Assembly (NCBI GenBank): GCA_016213845.1
Contig: JACQZN010000111.1
Location: 62,001 to 126,000, forward strand
Length of the DNA: 64,000 nucleotides
Source of the DNA: Candidatus Wallbacteria bacterium
Lineage (GTDB): Bacteria; Muiribacteriota; UBA6191; JACPRK01
Reading direction: 5' to 3'
Shown here: positions 15,675 to 24,435 of the stretch, piece after piece
Numbering within the stretch: the stretch's first letter is position 1
Layout of the letters: every line of letters starts with the position of its first letter
Made by a program: the position numbers and the translations under genes
Notes under the pieces: model-generated
Database searches by the model: none
Seen by the model: only the letters and a program-made list of their open reading frames with translations
Told to the model about the DNA's origin: nothing

Positions 15675-16775
15675 ATGGGTGTCTTCAAGCGAGGCGACAA
15701 ATGGCGCGCCAGCGTCGGCTCGGGTCCCGATCGAATCTGGTCGAAGACTTACCCTACGAAGCGCGAGGCGCAAACCTGGGAGCGGATCACGAACACCGAT
15801 CGAGACCGGGGCGAATTGCGTCTTCCCCGGAAGGGTCAGACGGACCTGCTCTTCGAGGACTTCGCCGACATCTTCCTCTCGCATGCCCAGAGCGAGTGCC
15901 GGCCGCGGACCTATCAGGGGTATCGCAGCCGGGTCCACAACTCGCTCATGGCCGCCTTTCGCGGCCGACGGCTCCGGCAGATCACGCGAGCGGAGATCGC
16001 GCAGTGGAGAGAGGCCAAGCTCCTTGCGCCGTGCACGCGCCACAAGAAGTGCCTTGGTGGGCACAAGAGGCAGGCCAACGCCGATCTGGACGTACTGAGG
16101 GCCCTCCTCGGCTACGCCGTCCAGACGGGACGGCTGGAGGGCAACCCCGCAGCGCTCATTGAGCGCGGCCGCAAGCCTGAGCGCAAGGTCAGCCGGCGCG
16201 TCTACTCGCCCGCAGAGGTGCAAGCGCTTCTCGCCAGGATGCCGGTCGAGAGCGACGAATACGGGCTGGTTCTGACCGCGTTCTCAACCGGCTTGCGGCC
16301 GGCCACGCTCATGGCCATGCGGATCGAGTGGGTGGACTGGGATCGCCGGCTCCTGCTCGTTCCCGGGCGGGCCACCAAGGACGGCGACCCTCTTGGGTTA
16401 CCGCTTCCCGATCTTCTGATCGCGTGGCTCCGAGGGCTCAAGCGGACGGCAGGGCTTCTCTGGCCGTCTCGACAGCTCGGGCGCAAGGACCGACAGCTGG
16501 CCGACCACAAGACGCGCCTGGCCGACATCCGCCAGTATCTTGGTCCGGCATTTCTCCTCTACGACTGCCGGCACACGTATCTGACACACATCAATCGCGC
16601 GGGCATTCGACTGCCGGCAACGGCTGCCGCCGGCGGGCACAGCGACGTCCGGACGGCGATGATCTACCAGGGCATCGACCAGGACGACCTGACGGCCATC
16701 CGTGGAGCCGCCACCGACCTCGTCGGCGACGGCCGGGCCAAGTTGCTGGCCCTGAAGAAGAAGGATCGACGATGA
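15675..16775 (+). CDS. int: Tyrosine-type site-specific integrase
   Basis: A 366-residue phage integrase. An N-terminal arm-binding segment (FKRGDKWRASVGS) is followed by a SAM-like core-binding domain (about 55-165) and a catalytic domain. Catalytic residues by pattern are Arg208 (STGLRPATL), Lys235 (RATKDGD), Arg299 (YDCRHT), His322 (GGHSDV) and the nucleophile Tyr331 (MIYQGI). The usual box II His (HxxR) is Tyr296, an uncommon substitution. A CTRHKKCLGGH loop in the core-binding domain is Cys/His-rich. The gene lies at the right end of the element, pointing to tRNA-Thr, which is probably its attachment site. Confidence 0.92.
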   Translation: MGVFKRGDKWRASVGSGPDRIWSKTYPTKREAQTWERITNTDRDRGELRLPRKGQTDLLFEDFADIFLSHAQSECRPRTYQGYRSRVHNSLMAAFRGRRLRQITRAEIAQWREAKLLAPCTRHKKCLGGHKRQANADLDVLRALLGYAVQTGRLEGNPAALIERGRKPERKVSRRVYSPAEVQALLARMPVESDEYGLVLTAFSTGLRPATLMAMRIEWVDWDRRLLLVPGRATKDGDPLGLPLPDLLIAWLRGLKRTAGLLWPSRQLGRKDRQLADHKTRLADIRQYLGPAFLLYDCRHTYLTHINRAGIRLPATAAAGGHSDVRTAMIYQGIDQDDLTAIRGAATDLVGDGRAKLLALKKKDRR

Positions 16776-16937
16776 CCACTCAGAGCGGCAAGGTTCTGCA
16801 GAAGTGGCACACTCGGTCGATCGCTGGCACACCAGGGGCACACCAGCCGGCGCAAAAGGACGAAAACAGACGAAAAAACCGGGATCGTAAGACTGCCGCT
16901 GCTGGAGCCACAGACCCGCTCTACAACAAGGTTTTGC
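16776..16937. other. Attachment-site region between integrase and tRNA-Thr
   Basis: A non-coding stretch between the integrase stop and the 3' end of the tRNA gene. The crossover core is expected to include the 3' part of the tRNA (16938 to about 16990), because tyrosine integrases usually target T-arm or anticodon-arm sequences and restore the gene. The matching copy would be left of the window, so I cannot define the core. Confidence 0.45.
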
Positions 16938-17012
16938 TGGAGCCGGCGGTCAGGATTGAACTGACGACCTGCTGATTACGAATCAGCTGCTCTACCACTG
17001 AGCTACGCCGGC
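16938..17012 (-). tRNA. tRNA-Thr(CGT)
   Basis: Reading the minus strand from 17012, a full cloverleaf can be drawn: acceptor GCCGGCG/CGCCGGC, D-stem GCTC/GAGC, anticodon stem GCTGA/TCAGC with loop TTCGTAA (anticodon CGT), and T-arm GTCAG-TTCAATC-CTGAC. The discriminator is T and CCA is encoded. It is the probable integration site of the element to its left. Confidence 0.93.
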
Positions 17013-17063
17013 TCGATCTCACGCCAGAGGACGGGTCCTGCTGGCGGCACTTCAACTTGCCTG

Positions 17064-17137
17064 TGAGCCGTGCTGGAGTCGAACCAGCGACCCTCTGCTT
17101 AAAAGGCAGATGCTCTAACCGGTTGAGCTAACGGCTC
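17064..17137 (-). tRNA. tRNA-Lys(TTT)
   Basis: On the minus strand from 17137: acceptor GAGCCGT/ACGGCTC, D-stem GCTC/GAGC, anticodon stem TCTGC/GCAGA with loop CTTTTAA (anticodon TTT), and T-arm GCTGG-TTCGACT-CCAGC. The discriminator is A; CCA is not encoded. It lies upstream of tRNA-Thr on the same strand, so both may be co-transcribed. Confidence 0.93.
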
Positions 17138-17281
17138 ACGCGCGGGCGATGTTAACACGGGGTTGACGAAATTGCAAAAGGGGAAACCAGGGCGTTCGAC
17201 TGGTAGGCTCGAAGCCGGACTCGAGGCTCGGCGACGGGCGCGGATGCGGCCGCGGCACGCCCCGGGCCAGGAGCCCTCAGC

Positions 17282-18463
17282 ATGCAGACGAACACGACCC
17301 CCGAGAGGTGCAGCCCGAGCTGGCGAGCGCGCGCATTGCTGCTTCTCCTCGTGGCGCTCGTCTACGGCGATGCGGCGGGGTACGGCTACGTCAACGACGA
17401 CTTCGGCCTCATCCATGTCACGTGGCGCGAAGCGCTCGACCGGTCGCTCCATTCCCTGCTCTTCCGGCCCGTCTGGTACCTGTCGTTTGCGCTGACGAAC
17501 TCCCTGGTGCAGTCGCCGCTGGTCGACCACAGCTTCAATCTAGGGCTGTTCGCTCTGGCCGTGACGCTGGCGCACGAGCTAGCTCTCAGACGCACCGGGT
17601 CCCAGAGAGCGGCGCTTTTCGTCGCCGTCGGCTGGACCTTGCTGCCATGGACCGCTTTCCCCGTGGTCTGGATCAGTCAGCGAAACGACCTCCTGATGTT
17701 CGTCTTCACGTTCGCCGCGCTGGCGAGCGCCGACGGGGCGCGGCCCTGGCGAAGCCTGCCGCTGATGGCGCTCGGACTGATGTCCAAGGAGACGGTGATG
17801 CTGGTGCCGGCTGCCTTTGCGCTCAGGTTCTGGCGGACCGGCCAGAGGAAACTTGCGGGCGGGTTCGTGCTCCTGCTGGCGGCGCACCTGGCCATCCAGC
17901 TCCACCACTACTCCCACTACCATACGCAGTACGAAGCGCCGCACCTGGCGAAGCTGTCGGTGGCGGTCCGGGCCGCCAACGCAGCGTCGCACTGGGTGGA
18001 GCCGATGGTCACCCAGCTCGTTCCCCTGCCCTTCTTCACCGGGCTGCCGCACGCCGCCTTGCACCTGCTTGGGCTGGCCCTGCTGGCGGCCTCGATCGGG
18101 CGCCGGCCGGACCGGCCGCCCGATTACGACATGCTCCTGATGGCGCTGCTGGCCTCGTTCCCCAGCGTCATCACTCCGCAGCTCCGCATCGTCGGCTTCG
18201 AGAGTTTCTGCTGGCTCGTCTTCATGGCCAGCTTCCTCGCGCCGCGCCGGAAGGCGGTCTTCGGCGCTGCGCTGGCCTGCCTCGGCGTGGCTTCACTGGC
18301 CGGGGTCGTCGCGACAAAGCGCAACTTCCAGACACCCTTCTTCGAACCTCACTCCGCCGGACGATGGGACGACACGTACTACCCGAACCGCTATTACAGC
18401 CAAAAGCGTGAATTCCTCCTGCGGCTCCTGGGCCGCGAGGCTGACAGCCCGCGGAAGCCGTGA
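17282..18463 (+). CDS. Polytopic membrane protein, GT-C glycosyltransferase-like
   Basis: A 393-residue inner-membrane protein with about nine to ten hydrophobic helices. After the first helix the loop GYGYVNDDFGLIHVTW carries a double acidic motif typical of the first periplasmic loop of GT-C (lipid-phosphosugar-using) glycosyltransferases, and the LGLMSKETVMLVPAAFAL segment resembles the TMTC/PMT-like helices. The C-terminal end is soluble and basic. The ATG follows CAGGAGCCCTCAGC. It probably transfers a sugar from a polyprenyl-phosphate donor outside the inner membrane. It is the first host gene beyond the tRNAs, near other cell-surface polysaccharide genes. Confidence 0.6.
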   Translation: MQTNTTPERCSPSWRARALLLLLVALVYGDAAGYGYVNDDFGLIHVTWREALDRSLHSLLFRPVWYLSFALTNSLVQSPLVDHSFNLGLFALAVTLAHELALRRTGSQRAALFVAVGWTLLPWTAFPVVWISQRNDLLMFVFTFAALASADGARPWRSLPLMALGLMSKETVMLVPAAFALRFWRTGQRKLAGGFVLLLAAHLAIQLHHYSHYHTQYEAPHLAKLSVAVRAANAASHWVEPMVTQLVPLPFFTGLPHAALHLLGLALLAASIGRRPDRPPDYDMLLMALLASFPSVITPQLRIVGFESFCWLVFMASFLAPRRKAVFGAALACLGVASLAGVVATKRNFQTPFFEPHSAGRWDDTYYPNRYYSQKREFLLRLLGREADSPRKP

Positions 18464-18502
18464 TATCATCGGCTCCCGCGGCCAGACCCCGGCCGTCGCG
18501 TC

Positions 18503-19495
18503 ATGCTCGAGAGCCTGGTGAACCCGGAGATCTTCCCGAGCGCGTTTGCCGTCCTGGCGACTCTGTACGTCTGCCTGAAGCTCGCTGCGCGCCACCTCAA
18601 GCTGCCCGCCCCTCGGTTCGCACCCAGGACAACACCCGGCACGGCGGGGCTCGGCGACGACCTGGCCCAGCTGATGCTCCTAGCCGAGAATGGACCCAGC
18701 CGGGAGGTCCGCGTGGCGGCGGTGCATTCGCTGGGCGAGCGGCGCGCAGCGGCTGCGATCCCACTACTGGGGCGCCTGCTTTCTGCTGGCGATCCTCTGC
18801 TGGCCTCCGAGGCCGCGAACAGCCTGGGAGCCATCGGCGATCCCTCGGCGCTCTCGTACCTGGAGGCCGCCACCGCAGCGCTGGAACGGGAGCTCTCGCG
18901 CTCGATGGACAACGCCTCCACGGGGGGCTATGCAGGCGCAGGCCGCGACCGCGCCGCGTCCCCGCAGGCGCCATGGGAGCGCATTCTCCCGGCGCTGGCA
19001 AAGAGCAACTTCCGCGTCTTCGACAAGTACACGCCTCACGACCTGCGCTCCCAGTCCGAGAAGCGGGTCATCGAGATGCTTCTGGAGATGGCCGCAAGCA
19101 CGGACGAGCCGGTGAGCGTCCGCTACCACGCCATCAAGAACCTCGAGATGTTCCGGGATCGCTCCATTGGCCAGAAGTTGCCCGCCCTCCTCTCCGATCC
19201 ACACAGCACCGTGCGGTACGCCACCGCCGAGGTCCTGGCGGTCCACGGCGATGAAGGCTGCGTCGACTCGCTGGTGTCGACGCTGGAGGACCCGAACCGC
19301 TTCGTGAGATCCTCGGCCGCCATGACACTGGCCGTGCTCGGCAGCGACCGCGCGATCGCGCCCCTGAAGAAGCTGCAGGAGGACGACGACGACGTGGTGC
19401 GCTACAGCGCCGGCAAGGCGCTCGAGAGCATCGGCCGCAAGAAGAAGATCGGCACGCTGTTCACCCGCCGCGAAGCCAAGGGCAGGAGGCCGTAG
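18503..19495 (+). CDS. HEAT-repeat protein with N-terminal membrane anchor
   Basis: A 330-residue protein. A hydrophobic N-terminal stretch (PSAFAVLATLYVCLKLAA, about residues 11-28) can anchor it in the membrane. The rest consists of HEAT/PBS-lyase-like repeats, seen as recurring units such as VAAVHSLGERRAAAAIPLLG, EAANSLGAIGDPSALSYL, YATAEVLAVHGDEGCVDSL and SAAMTLAVLGSDRAIAPLKK. Such repeats form an alpha solenoid for protein binding. It is 39 bases after the GT-C gene and probably co-transcribed; partners are unknown. Its stop is followed within a few bases by an intergenic heptad-repeat element. Confidence 0.75.
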   Translation: MLESLVNPEIFPSAFAVLATLYVCLKLAARHLKLPAPRFAPRTTPGTAGLGDDLAQLMLLAENGPSREVRVAAVHSLGERRAAAAIPLLGRLLSAGDPLLASEAANSLGAIGDPSALSYLEAATAALERELSRSMDNASTGGYAGAGRDRAASPQAPWERILPALAKSNFRVFDKYTPHDLRSQSEKRVIEMLLEMAASTDEPVSVRYHAIKNLEMFRDRSIGQKLPALLSDPHSTVRYATAEVLAVHGDEGCVDSLVSTLEDPNRFVRSSAAMTLAVLGSDRAIAPLKKLQEDDDDVVRYSAGKALESIGRKKKIGTLFTRREAKGRRP

Positions 19496-19711
19496 GGGGG
19501 CCGGGAGGAGGCTTGAGGAGTGAGGCTTGAGGGGGAGGCCCCGGGGATCCGGCTTCAGGAGTCAGGGATCAGGGTCGAGGGTCAGGAGGCAACTGGGGGC
19601 CAGGTCAGGTGTCGGCGGGCTCAGGCTCAGCGGTAGCCCGGTCCGGGAGAGTTTGTCCCGCACCGCCCATACTGACTACTGACTACTGGCTACTGGCTAC
19701 TTCCCTCCCCC
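19496..19711. repeat. Intergenic heptad-repeat mosaic element, copy 1
   Basis: Fills the space between convergent genes. It starts with GGCTTGAGG/AGTGAGG-type units, continues through CAGGAGTCAGGGATCAGGGT-type units, then a non-repetitive core (GCGGTAGCCCGGTCCGGGAG, then a TTTGTCCCGCAC stretch) and ends with GACTACT, GACTACT, GGCTACT, GGCTACT (19674-19701). The same order, including the core, occurs reversed at 30,520-30,645. Confidence 0.85.
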
Positions 19712-20881
19712 TCACGCGCTCACATCCGGACGCTCCCGGCCGCCGCTTTCGAACTCCTCCCAGCACTCCTGCAGGTGGGCGGCGATGGTCTCGGCAAAGC
19801 GAGGGCGGGAGAAGCGCAGGGCGTTCTCGCGGATGGCGGCCGGGTTCCATGCGGACTGCTCGAAGCGGTCGATGGCCGCGGAGAGAGCGGACTCGGACTG
19901 CTCGGCGAAGAAGACGGCGGTCTGGCCTTCTACCTGGGTTTCGAGCGCGCCGCCGGCCTTGAAGGCGATCACGGGGCGCCCGCAGCTGTTGGCCTCGAGC
20001 GGGACGATGCCGAAATCCTCCTCGCCCGAGTAGATGAGCGCCTTGGCGCGCCGGTAGGTGTCCACCAGCTCGGGACCGGGTAGCCTGCCGCGGAACTCGC
20101 CCCGGCCAGCGGCCAGCGCCTCCAGGTGGCGCCGCTCGGGGCCATCGCCGACGACGACGAACCGGGCGCCGCGCTGGGTGAGCACCTTCACGGCGAGGTC
20201 GTCGCGCTTGTAGGGCACCATCGCGCTGACGACGAGGTAGTAGGCCCCTTCAGCCGCCCCTGGAGTGAACGTGTCGGTGTCGACCGGCGGGTAGATCACC
20301 GTGGAGTCCCGGCGGTAGTACTTGGCGATCCTGCGGCGCACCGTGTGCGAGATGGCGACGTAGCCGTCGACGCGATGGGCGCTGGCCTCGTCCCAGGAGC
20401 GCATGTAGTTGATGGCGTACGGGAGCAGCAGTCTGGCCAGCCAGGCGGGCCTCGTACGTTCCAAGTAGAGGTTGTAGAAGTCCCAGGCGTAGCGCATCGG
20501 CGTGTAGCAGTAGCAGATGTGGAGCGTGTGGGGACGCGTGACGACGCCCTTGGCGACGCAGTGGCTGCTCGACAGCACCAGGTCATATCCCGAGAGCTCG
20601 AACCGCTCGACGGCGGCCGGGAAGAGTGGGAACCAGATCTGGTGCTTGCGGCGCGCAAATGGGAGCGACTGGATGAAACTGGTCCGAATCGTGTGCTCCC
20701 GGATGCGCGCGCTGACGTTCTCCGGGATGGCGACCAGCGTGTAGAGGTCCGCCGTCGGAAAGAGCTCGCAGAAGACGTCGAGACACTTCTCCCCGCCGCG
20801 CATGCCGGTCAGCCAGTCGTGGACTATCGCAACTTTGAGCCCGGGGAGCAGCGGCTCTGGCAGGTGCGTCCGATCGGTCAT
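19712..20881 (-). CDS. GT4-family glycosyltransferase
   Basis: A 389-residue GT-B glycosyltransferase. The N-terminal Rossmann strand reads LKVAIVHDWLTGMRGGEKCL, with the GGxE loop used for acceptor/donor binding. The C-terminal donor domain has VVVGDGPERRHLEALA and the EEDFGIVPLE signature (ExFGxxxxE-like) that binds the nucleotide sugar, followed by GRPVIAFKAGGALE. I chose the ATG at 20881 because AAGGGAG lies 8 bases upstream; an in-frame GTG lies three codons earlier. It is adjacent to the O-antigen-ligase-like gene and likely acts on the cytoplasmic side in building a surface glycan. Confidence 0.88.
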   Translation of the reverse strand: MTDRTHLPEPLLPGLKVAIVHDWLTGMRGGEKCLDVFCELFPTADLYTLVAIPENVSARIREHTIRTSFIQSLPFARRKHQIWFPLFPAAVERFELSGYDLVLSSSHCVAKGVVTRPHTLHICYCYTPMRYAWDFYNLYLERTRPAWLARLLLPYAINYMRSWDEASAHRVDGYVAISHTVRRRIAKYYRRDSTVIYPPVDTDTFTPGAAEGAYYLVVSAMVPYKRDDLAVKVLTQRGARFVVVGDGPERRHLEALAAGRGEFRGRLPGPELVDTYRRAKALIYSGEEDFGIVPLEANSCGRPVIAFKAGGALETQVEGQTAVFFAEQSESALSAAIDRFEQSAWNPAAIRENALRFSRPRFAETIAAHLQECWEEFESGGRERPDVSA

Positions 20882-20927
20882 CGACTTCACTCCCTTCCCG
20901 AGCGGACGGCCGCTCGCCCGCGGCGCC

Positions 20928-23900
20928 TCAGCGCGGCGTCAGCTCCAGGGGCAGCTTCAAGAGCGACGGCGACGGCGTCACCGCCGGCAGCTCGACCGGC
21001 GAGGACTCCGAACCCAGCTTTTCCAGACGCGCGTCGATCTCCTTCTGCAGCTCGTGTCCGGGCGGCAGGGCTCCCTTGAGCCGGGAGAACTCTGTGCGTG
21101 CCTTGTCCCGATAGTCGAGCTTGAGATAGCACTCCGCGAGCAGGAAGGAGGCTTGCGGGTCCCCCGGCGCCACCGTGTCGAGGAGCTTTCGGAAGACCTC
21201 CTGGGCCTCGGTGTACTGCTCGGCTTCGAGCAGGTCCCGGCCGTAGCTGGTGATGATCGACTTGTCCGTCGGGTTCTTGGCCAGGAGCTCGTGATAGTAC
21301 CCCTTGAGCACGGCAGTGAACTTGGCAGGCAAGAGGTCGGCCCCCTCGCCTCCGGAGCACTTGCGCTTGCCCTCCCGCAGCACCTCGACCGCGCGCCCGA
21401 ATCGCTTGAGGTTGTAGAGGACCGTGCCCAGGTTGATCCAGACCTTGCACTGCTTCGGATCGGCCTTGACCGACTTCTCGAAGAGCTCGGCGGCTTCCTC
21501 GAGCCGGCCCTGCTGGGCCCTGAGCGCCCCCAGGGTGGACGAGAACTGTGGGTTCCACCTGTAGTGGGCGATGCCGCGCATCAGCAGCTCTTCGGCTTCC
21601 TTGTTGAACTCCTCGGCCTCGGCCTTGTTTCCCTCCGCCTGCTTCCTGGCGGCCTTGTCCATCAGCAGGTAGGCCAGGTTCGACAGAGACTGCTCATAGA
21701 TGATGTTCAGGTCGAGCGCCGATCGGTAGGCCCGCTCGGCGTTCACGAGGTCGTTCTCCTTGTAGTAGCAGAGCGCGATATTGTGGTAGTTGGCCGGGTC
21801 GACGAAGCTGGCGGTGGCTCGCAGGAAGACCTTGATGGCCGGCGCATTGCGGTTGGAGTCCATCAGCGAGCGGCCGTAGTCGAAGAGCACCTCGCCGCGG
21901 TTGGGGTCCTGCTTGAGCGCCTTCTTGAAGTCGATGAAGGCCTCCTCGAACTGGTGGGCGCGGAACTTCAGGAAGGCGTCCCTCCAGCAGTTCTCCATGA
22001 CGCCCTGCGAGAGGATCGCCCTGAGCACCAGGAAGGCCCCGATGCCGAGCATGCCGAAAGCGACCGGCGTGGCCAGTGGGTTACGCGGTTCGAAGTAGAA
22101 GTCGAGCTCGACCGGAGTGCCCTCGGGGCCAACAATGCGGGCGGTCCACTCGCCTGCTTGCGGTGGGCGGCGTAGCGAGATCGGGCCGGACTTGGGGAAC
22201 TTGCGCTCCACCTCGTCGCCCTCCGGGTCGCGCAGCACGAGGCGGTAGTCGACCGGGCTGCCCGAGACGGTCTCGGTCTCCACATGCTCGGCCACGGCTG
22301 CGACGGCGCCCTCGGGGGTCTCCTCGAGAGCCAGCCGGAAGCGCATCCCGCCTTGTTCGGTCTCCGTTGATCGCCGGGCGCCCCAGGAGAAGACCCAGTC
22401 GCCTCGGTCGTGGTAGCGCTGGGAAACGGCTATCAGGAACCAGAAAAGCGACGCCGTGTAGGCGAGGTGGAGGTCGAACGTGAAGAGGTTATGTCCCAGG
22501 ACCGCGACGACGGAGCACATCATCCCCAGGTAGAGCAGCGCCTCGTCGGCGGCGGGGGCCACCTTCAGATAGCGGTAGCTGTCCCGGAAGAAGAAGAAGA
22601 GCAGCGTGGTGATCAGGGCGATGCCGACCAGGCCGATCTCCGACCAGAAGTGGAGCACCTCGTTGTGCGCGTAGATCGACTTGTTGATCTCGGTGACCCA
22701 GTGGTCGGTGCCGCGGCGGCCCTTGAAGAAGAAGTCCTCGAAGAACCGGTCGATGGTCTTCTGCATCTGGCTCCGCGGCTCGCGCGCCTCGGGGCAGGTG
22801 ATGGCGTACTCCTCGAGCAGGTTGGACTTCCACTTCTCGTAGTCCTTGGGCGGCGCCTCCCGGAAGACGAGCTTTTGATACGGCATGTACTCGATGCCGA
22901 AGGTGCCGAAGCCGGTCCCGAAGAAGCAAGTCCACGGCTTATGGAAGATGATGTAGAGGGCAGTGCGGTAGATGAGGAGGCGCTGGTGGGCAGACGCCAG
23001 TTTCAGCAGGTTGGTCGTCTCGGCGACGCGCGCCAGCACGCTGCCCGGGTTCTTGTTGAGCGGGTTGTTGAAGGCGAAGCTGCCGAAGCCGAACTGCTTG
23101 GGACCGAAGAAGCCGACCAGCAGCACGAAGATGCCGACGACGAAGAGCGAGCGCCGCCAGCCGGCGTAGATCGGGAACTTGAGGTAGAGACAGGTGAAGA
23201 AAACGACGGCTGCGATGGAGAAGCCGACCCAGCTCCCGCGCGTGTGGGTGAGGATGACGGTGGAAAACATCAGCACCAGGCTGACGGTGTAGACCAGCGG
23301 CGCGCGGAGGACCGAAATCAGGTCCCAGGCGGCGTCGAAGTCGAAGCCCTTGTCGCGGAACTTCTGGAGACTGGCCTGGAAGAACTCACGGTCACCGATG
23401 ACGTTGCCGATCGAGGCATACAGCCGGGAGAGCACGATCGGCAGGACTGCGATGAGGTAGCCGGCCAGGTAGTTCCGATGCCCCATGAACGAGTAGCACT
23501 TCGTCGCTTCATCGGGCTTGGGCGGCAAGATGAGGAAGCGGAAATCGAAGAACTGCGCCAGCGAGTCCGGGAGGAAGAGCTGGAAGAAGCTGGTGAGGCG
23601 CCGGAAGATTGGATCGTCGAATCCGTAGTACTGGAGCAGTGCGTAGCCCGCCGTGATGACGCCGGCGGCGATGGAGAAGTGAAGGAGATTTTCGATGCGC
23701 TCGCGGTCGTAGATGTTGCAGTAGGCCACCATGAAGATGGCGAACATCGCTAACTGAAAGCCGAACTCCACGAGCGACAGCCGCCAGCAGCGGCTCCAGC
23801 TGATGGTGATCGCGCACCAGGCGATGAGCGCCACGTAGAGCAGCACCACCCGGCCCTTGGGGATGCGGATCTCACGACGCATCAGGCAGTCAGCGGCCCA

Positions 23901-24107
23901 GGCAAGCACAGCCAGTACGGCCGCCATGCCGATCCAGATGTTCTTGGTGGTATTGAAGACTTCCTTGAGCTGCGTGCTGATGAGCCAAGGCGTGACGAAC
24001 AGCACGAGGAACATGCAGACGTCAATGGCGACCTGGATGGGAGAGACCTGGTCGCGCGGAATGGCGCGTCTGCGATCGCGCGGTTGCGTAGGAGCTGAAG
24101 TGGCCAT
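20928..24107 (-). CDS. O-antigen ligase/Wzy-like polymerase fused to TPR domain
   Basis: A protein of about 1059 residues. The N-terminal half (about 20-590) has around a dozen membrane helices and the Wzy_C/O-antigen-ligase layout, with a large periplasmic loop (TRGSWVGFSIAAVVFF before it; FGTFGIEYMPYQKL and HNEVLHFWSEIGLVGIAL within and after it). A beta-rich domain (about 620-705) and another helix follow, then about 300 residues of tetratricopeptide repeats (AFIDFKKALKQDPNRGEVLF, YNLKRFGRAVEVLREGKRK). It would join or polymerise lipid-linked glycan in the periplasm; the TPR part may recruit partners. I take the second ATG of the ATGATG after GGAGGA. Confidence 0.82.
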   Translation of the reverse strand: MATSAPTQPRDRRRAIPRDQVSPIQVAIDVCMFLVLFVTPWLISTQLKEVFNTTKNIWIGMAAVLAVLAWAADCLMRREIRIPKGRVVLLYVALIAWCAITISWSRCWRLSLVEFGFQLAMFAIFMVAYCNIYDRERIENLLHFSIAAGVITAGYALLQYYGFDDPIFRRLTSFFQLFLPDSLAQFFDFRFLILPPKPDEATKCYSFMGHRNYLAGYLIAVLPIVLSRLYASIGNVIGDREFFQASLQKFRDKGFDFDAAWDLISVLRAPLVYTVSLVLMFSTVILTHTRGSWVGFSIAAVVFFTCLYLKFPIYAGWRRSLFVVGIFVLLVGFFGPKQFGFGSFAFNNPLNKNPGSVLARVAETTNLLKLASAHQRLLIYRTALYIIFHKPWTCFFGTGFGTFGIEYMPYQKLVFREAPPKDYEKWKSNLLEEYAITCPEAREPRSQMQKTIDRFFEDFFFKGRRGTDHWVTEINKSIYAHNEVLHFWSEIGLVGIALITTLLFFFFRDSYRYLKVAPAADEALLYLGMMCSVVAVLGHNLFTFDLHLAYTASLFWFLIAVSQRYHDRGDWVFSWGARRSTETEQGGMRFRLALEETPEGAVAAVAEHVETETVSGSPVDYRLVLRDPEGDEVERKFPKSGPISLRRPPQAGEWTARIVGPEGTPVELDFYFEPRNPLATPVAFGMLGIGAFLVLRAILSQGVMENCWRDAFLKFRAHQFEEAFIDFKKALKQDPNRGEVLFDYGRSLMDSNRNAPAIKVFLRATASFVDPANYHNIALCYYKENDLVNAERAYRSALDLNIIYEQSLSNLAYLLMDKAARKQAEGNKAEAEEFNKEAEELLMRGIAHYRWNPQFSSTLGALRAQQGRLEEAAELFEKSVKADPKQCKVWINLGTVLYNLKRFGRAVEVLREGKRKCSGGEGADLLPAKFTAVLKGYYHELLAKNPTDKSIITSYGRDLLEAEQYTEAQEVFRKLLDTVAPGDPQASFLLAECYLKLDYRDKARTEFSRLKGALPPGHELQKEIDARLEKLGSESSPVELPAVTPSPSLLKLPLELTPR

Positions 24108-24435
24108 CATTCCTCCATATTCGGGGGCCGGCAATTGTATGCGAGCCGGCCAGGGATGTCAAACTCGGCGCCCTCCCTTCTCGTGAAGACGCCGCCGGTG
24201 CGGGCAGGGTTCATTGCGCCGAGCACGGCGTGGATATCGGGTCGAGTGGCGTGCTAGAATCGGGCGCCTCGTCCGGAGAGGAGCCCCGGAAGTGGCGGCG
24301 CGGCGTCGATCGGCCTCGCTGCCAGGCTCCCCGGGCGCCGCTCCGCGAGGCGCAGACGGTGACGACGAACTCCGGCCCGACCGGAGCGAGATCCCTGCCA
24401 CGGTCGGGCTCGAGGCGGCGAGGAGAAAACCGAAG

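Larger units (their letters stand above)
1..17012. mobile_element. Integrated phage-like element, right part (left end outside window)
   Basis: Everything from the left edge to the tRNA-Thr gene looks like one integrated element. A tyrosine integrase (15675-16775) preceded by an excisionase-like gene points at the 3' end of tRNA-Thr(CGT), a classic integration target. Upstream are a phage-type repressor, an early promoter, a CII-like regulator, a recombination block, two DNA methyltransferases and an HNH protein, nearly all joined by 4-base overlaps. No capsid, terminase, tail or conjugation gene is visible, so prophage, satellite and integrative island all remain possible. The intergenic heptad repeats of the host part are not seen here. 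The other attachment half should lie left of position 1. Confidence 0.8.

Noticed and set aside
22410..23753. A 447-codon frame antisense to the O-antigen-ligase-like gene
   Set aside because: Composition dominated by Glu, Val and Gln; the opposite strand shows membrane helices in the expected order.
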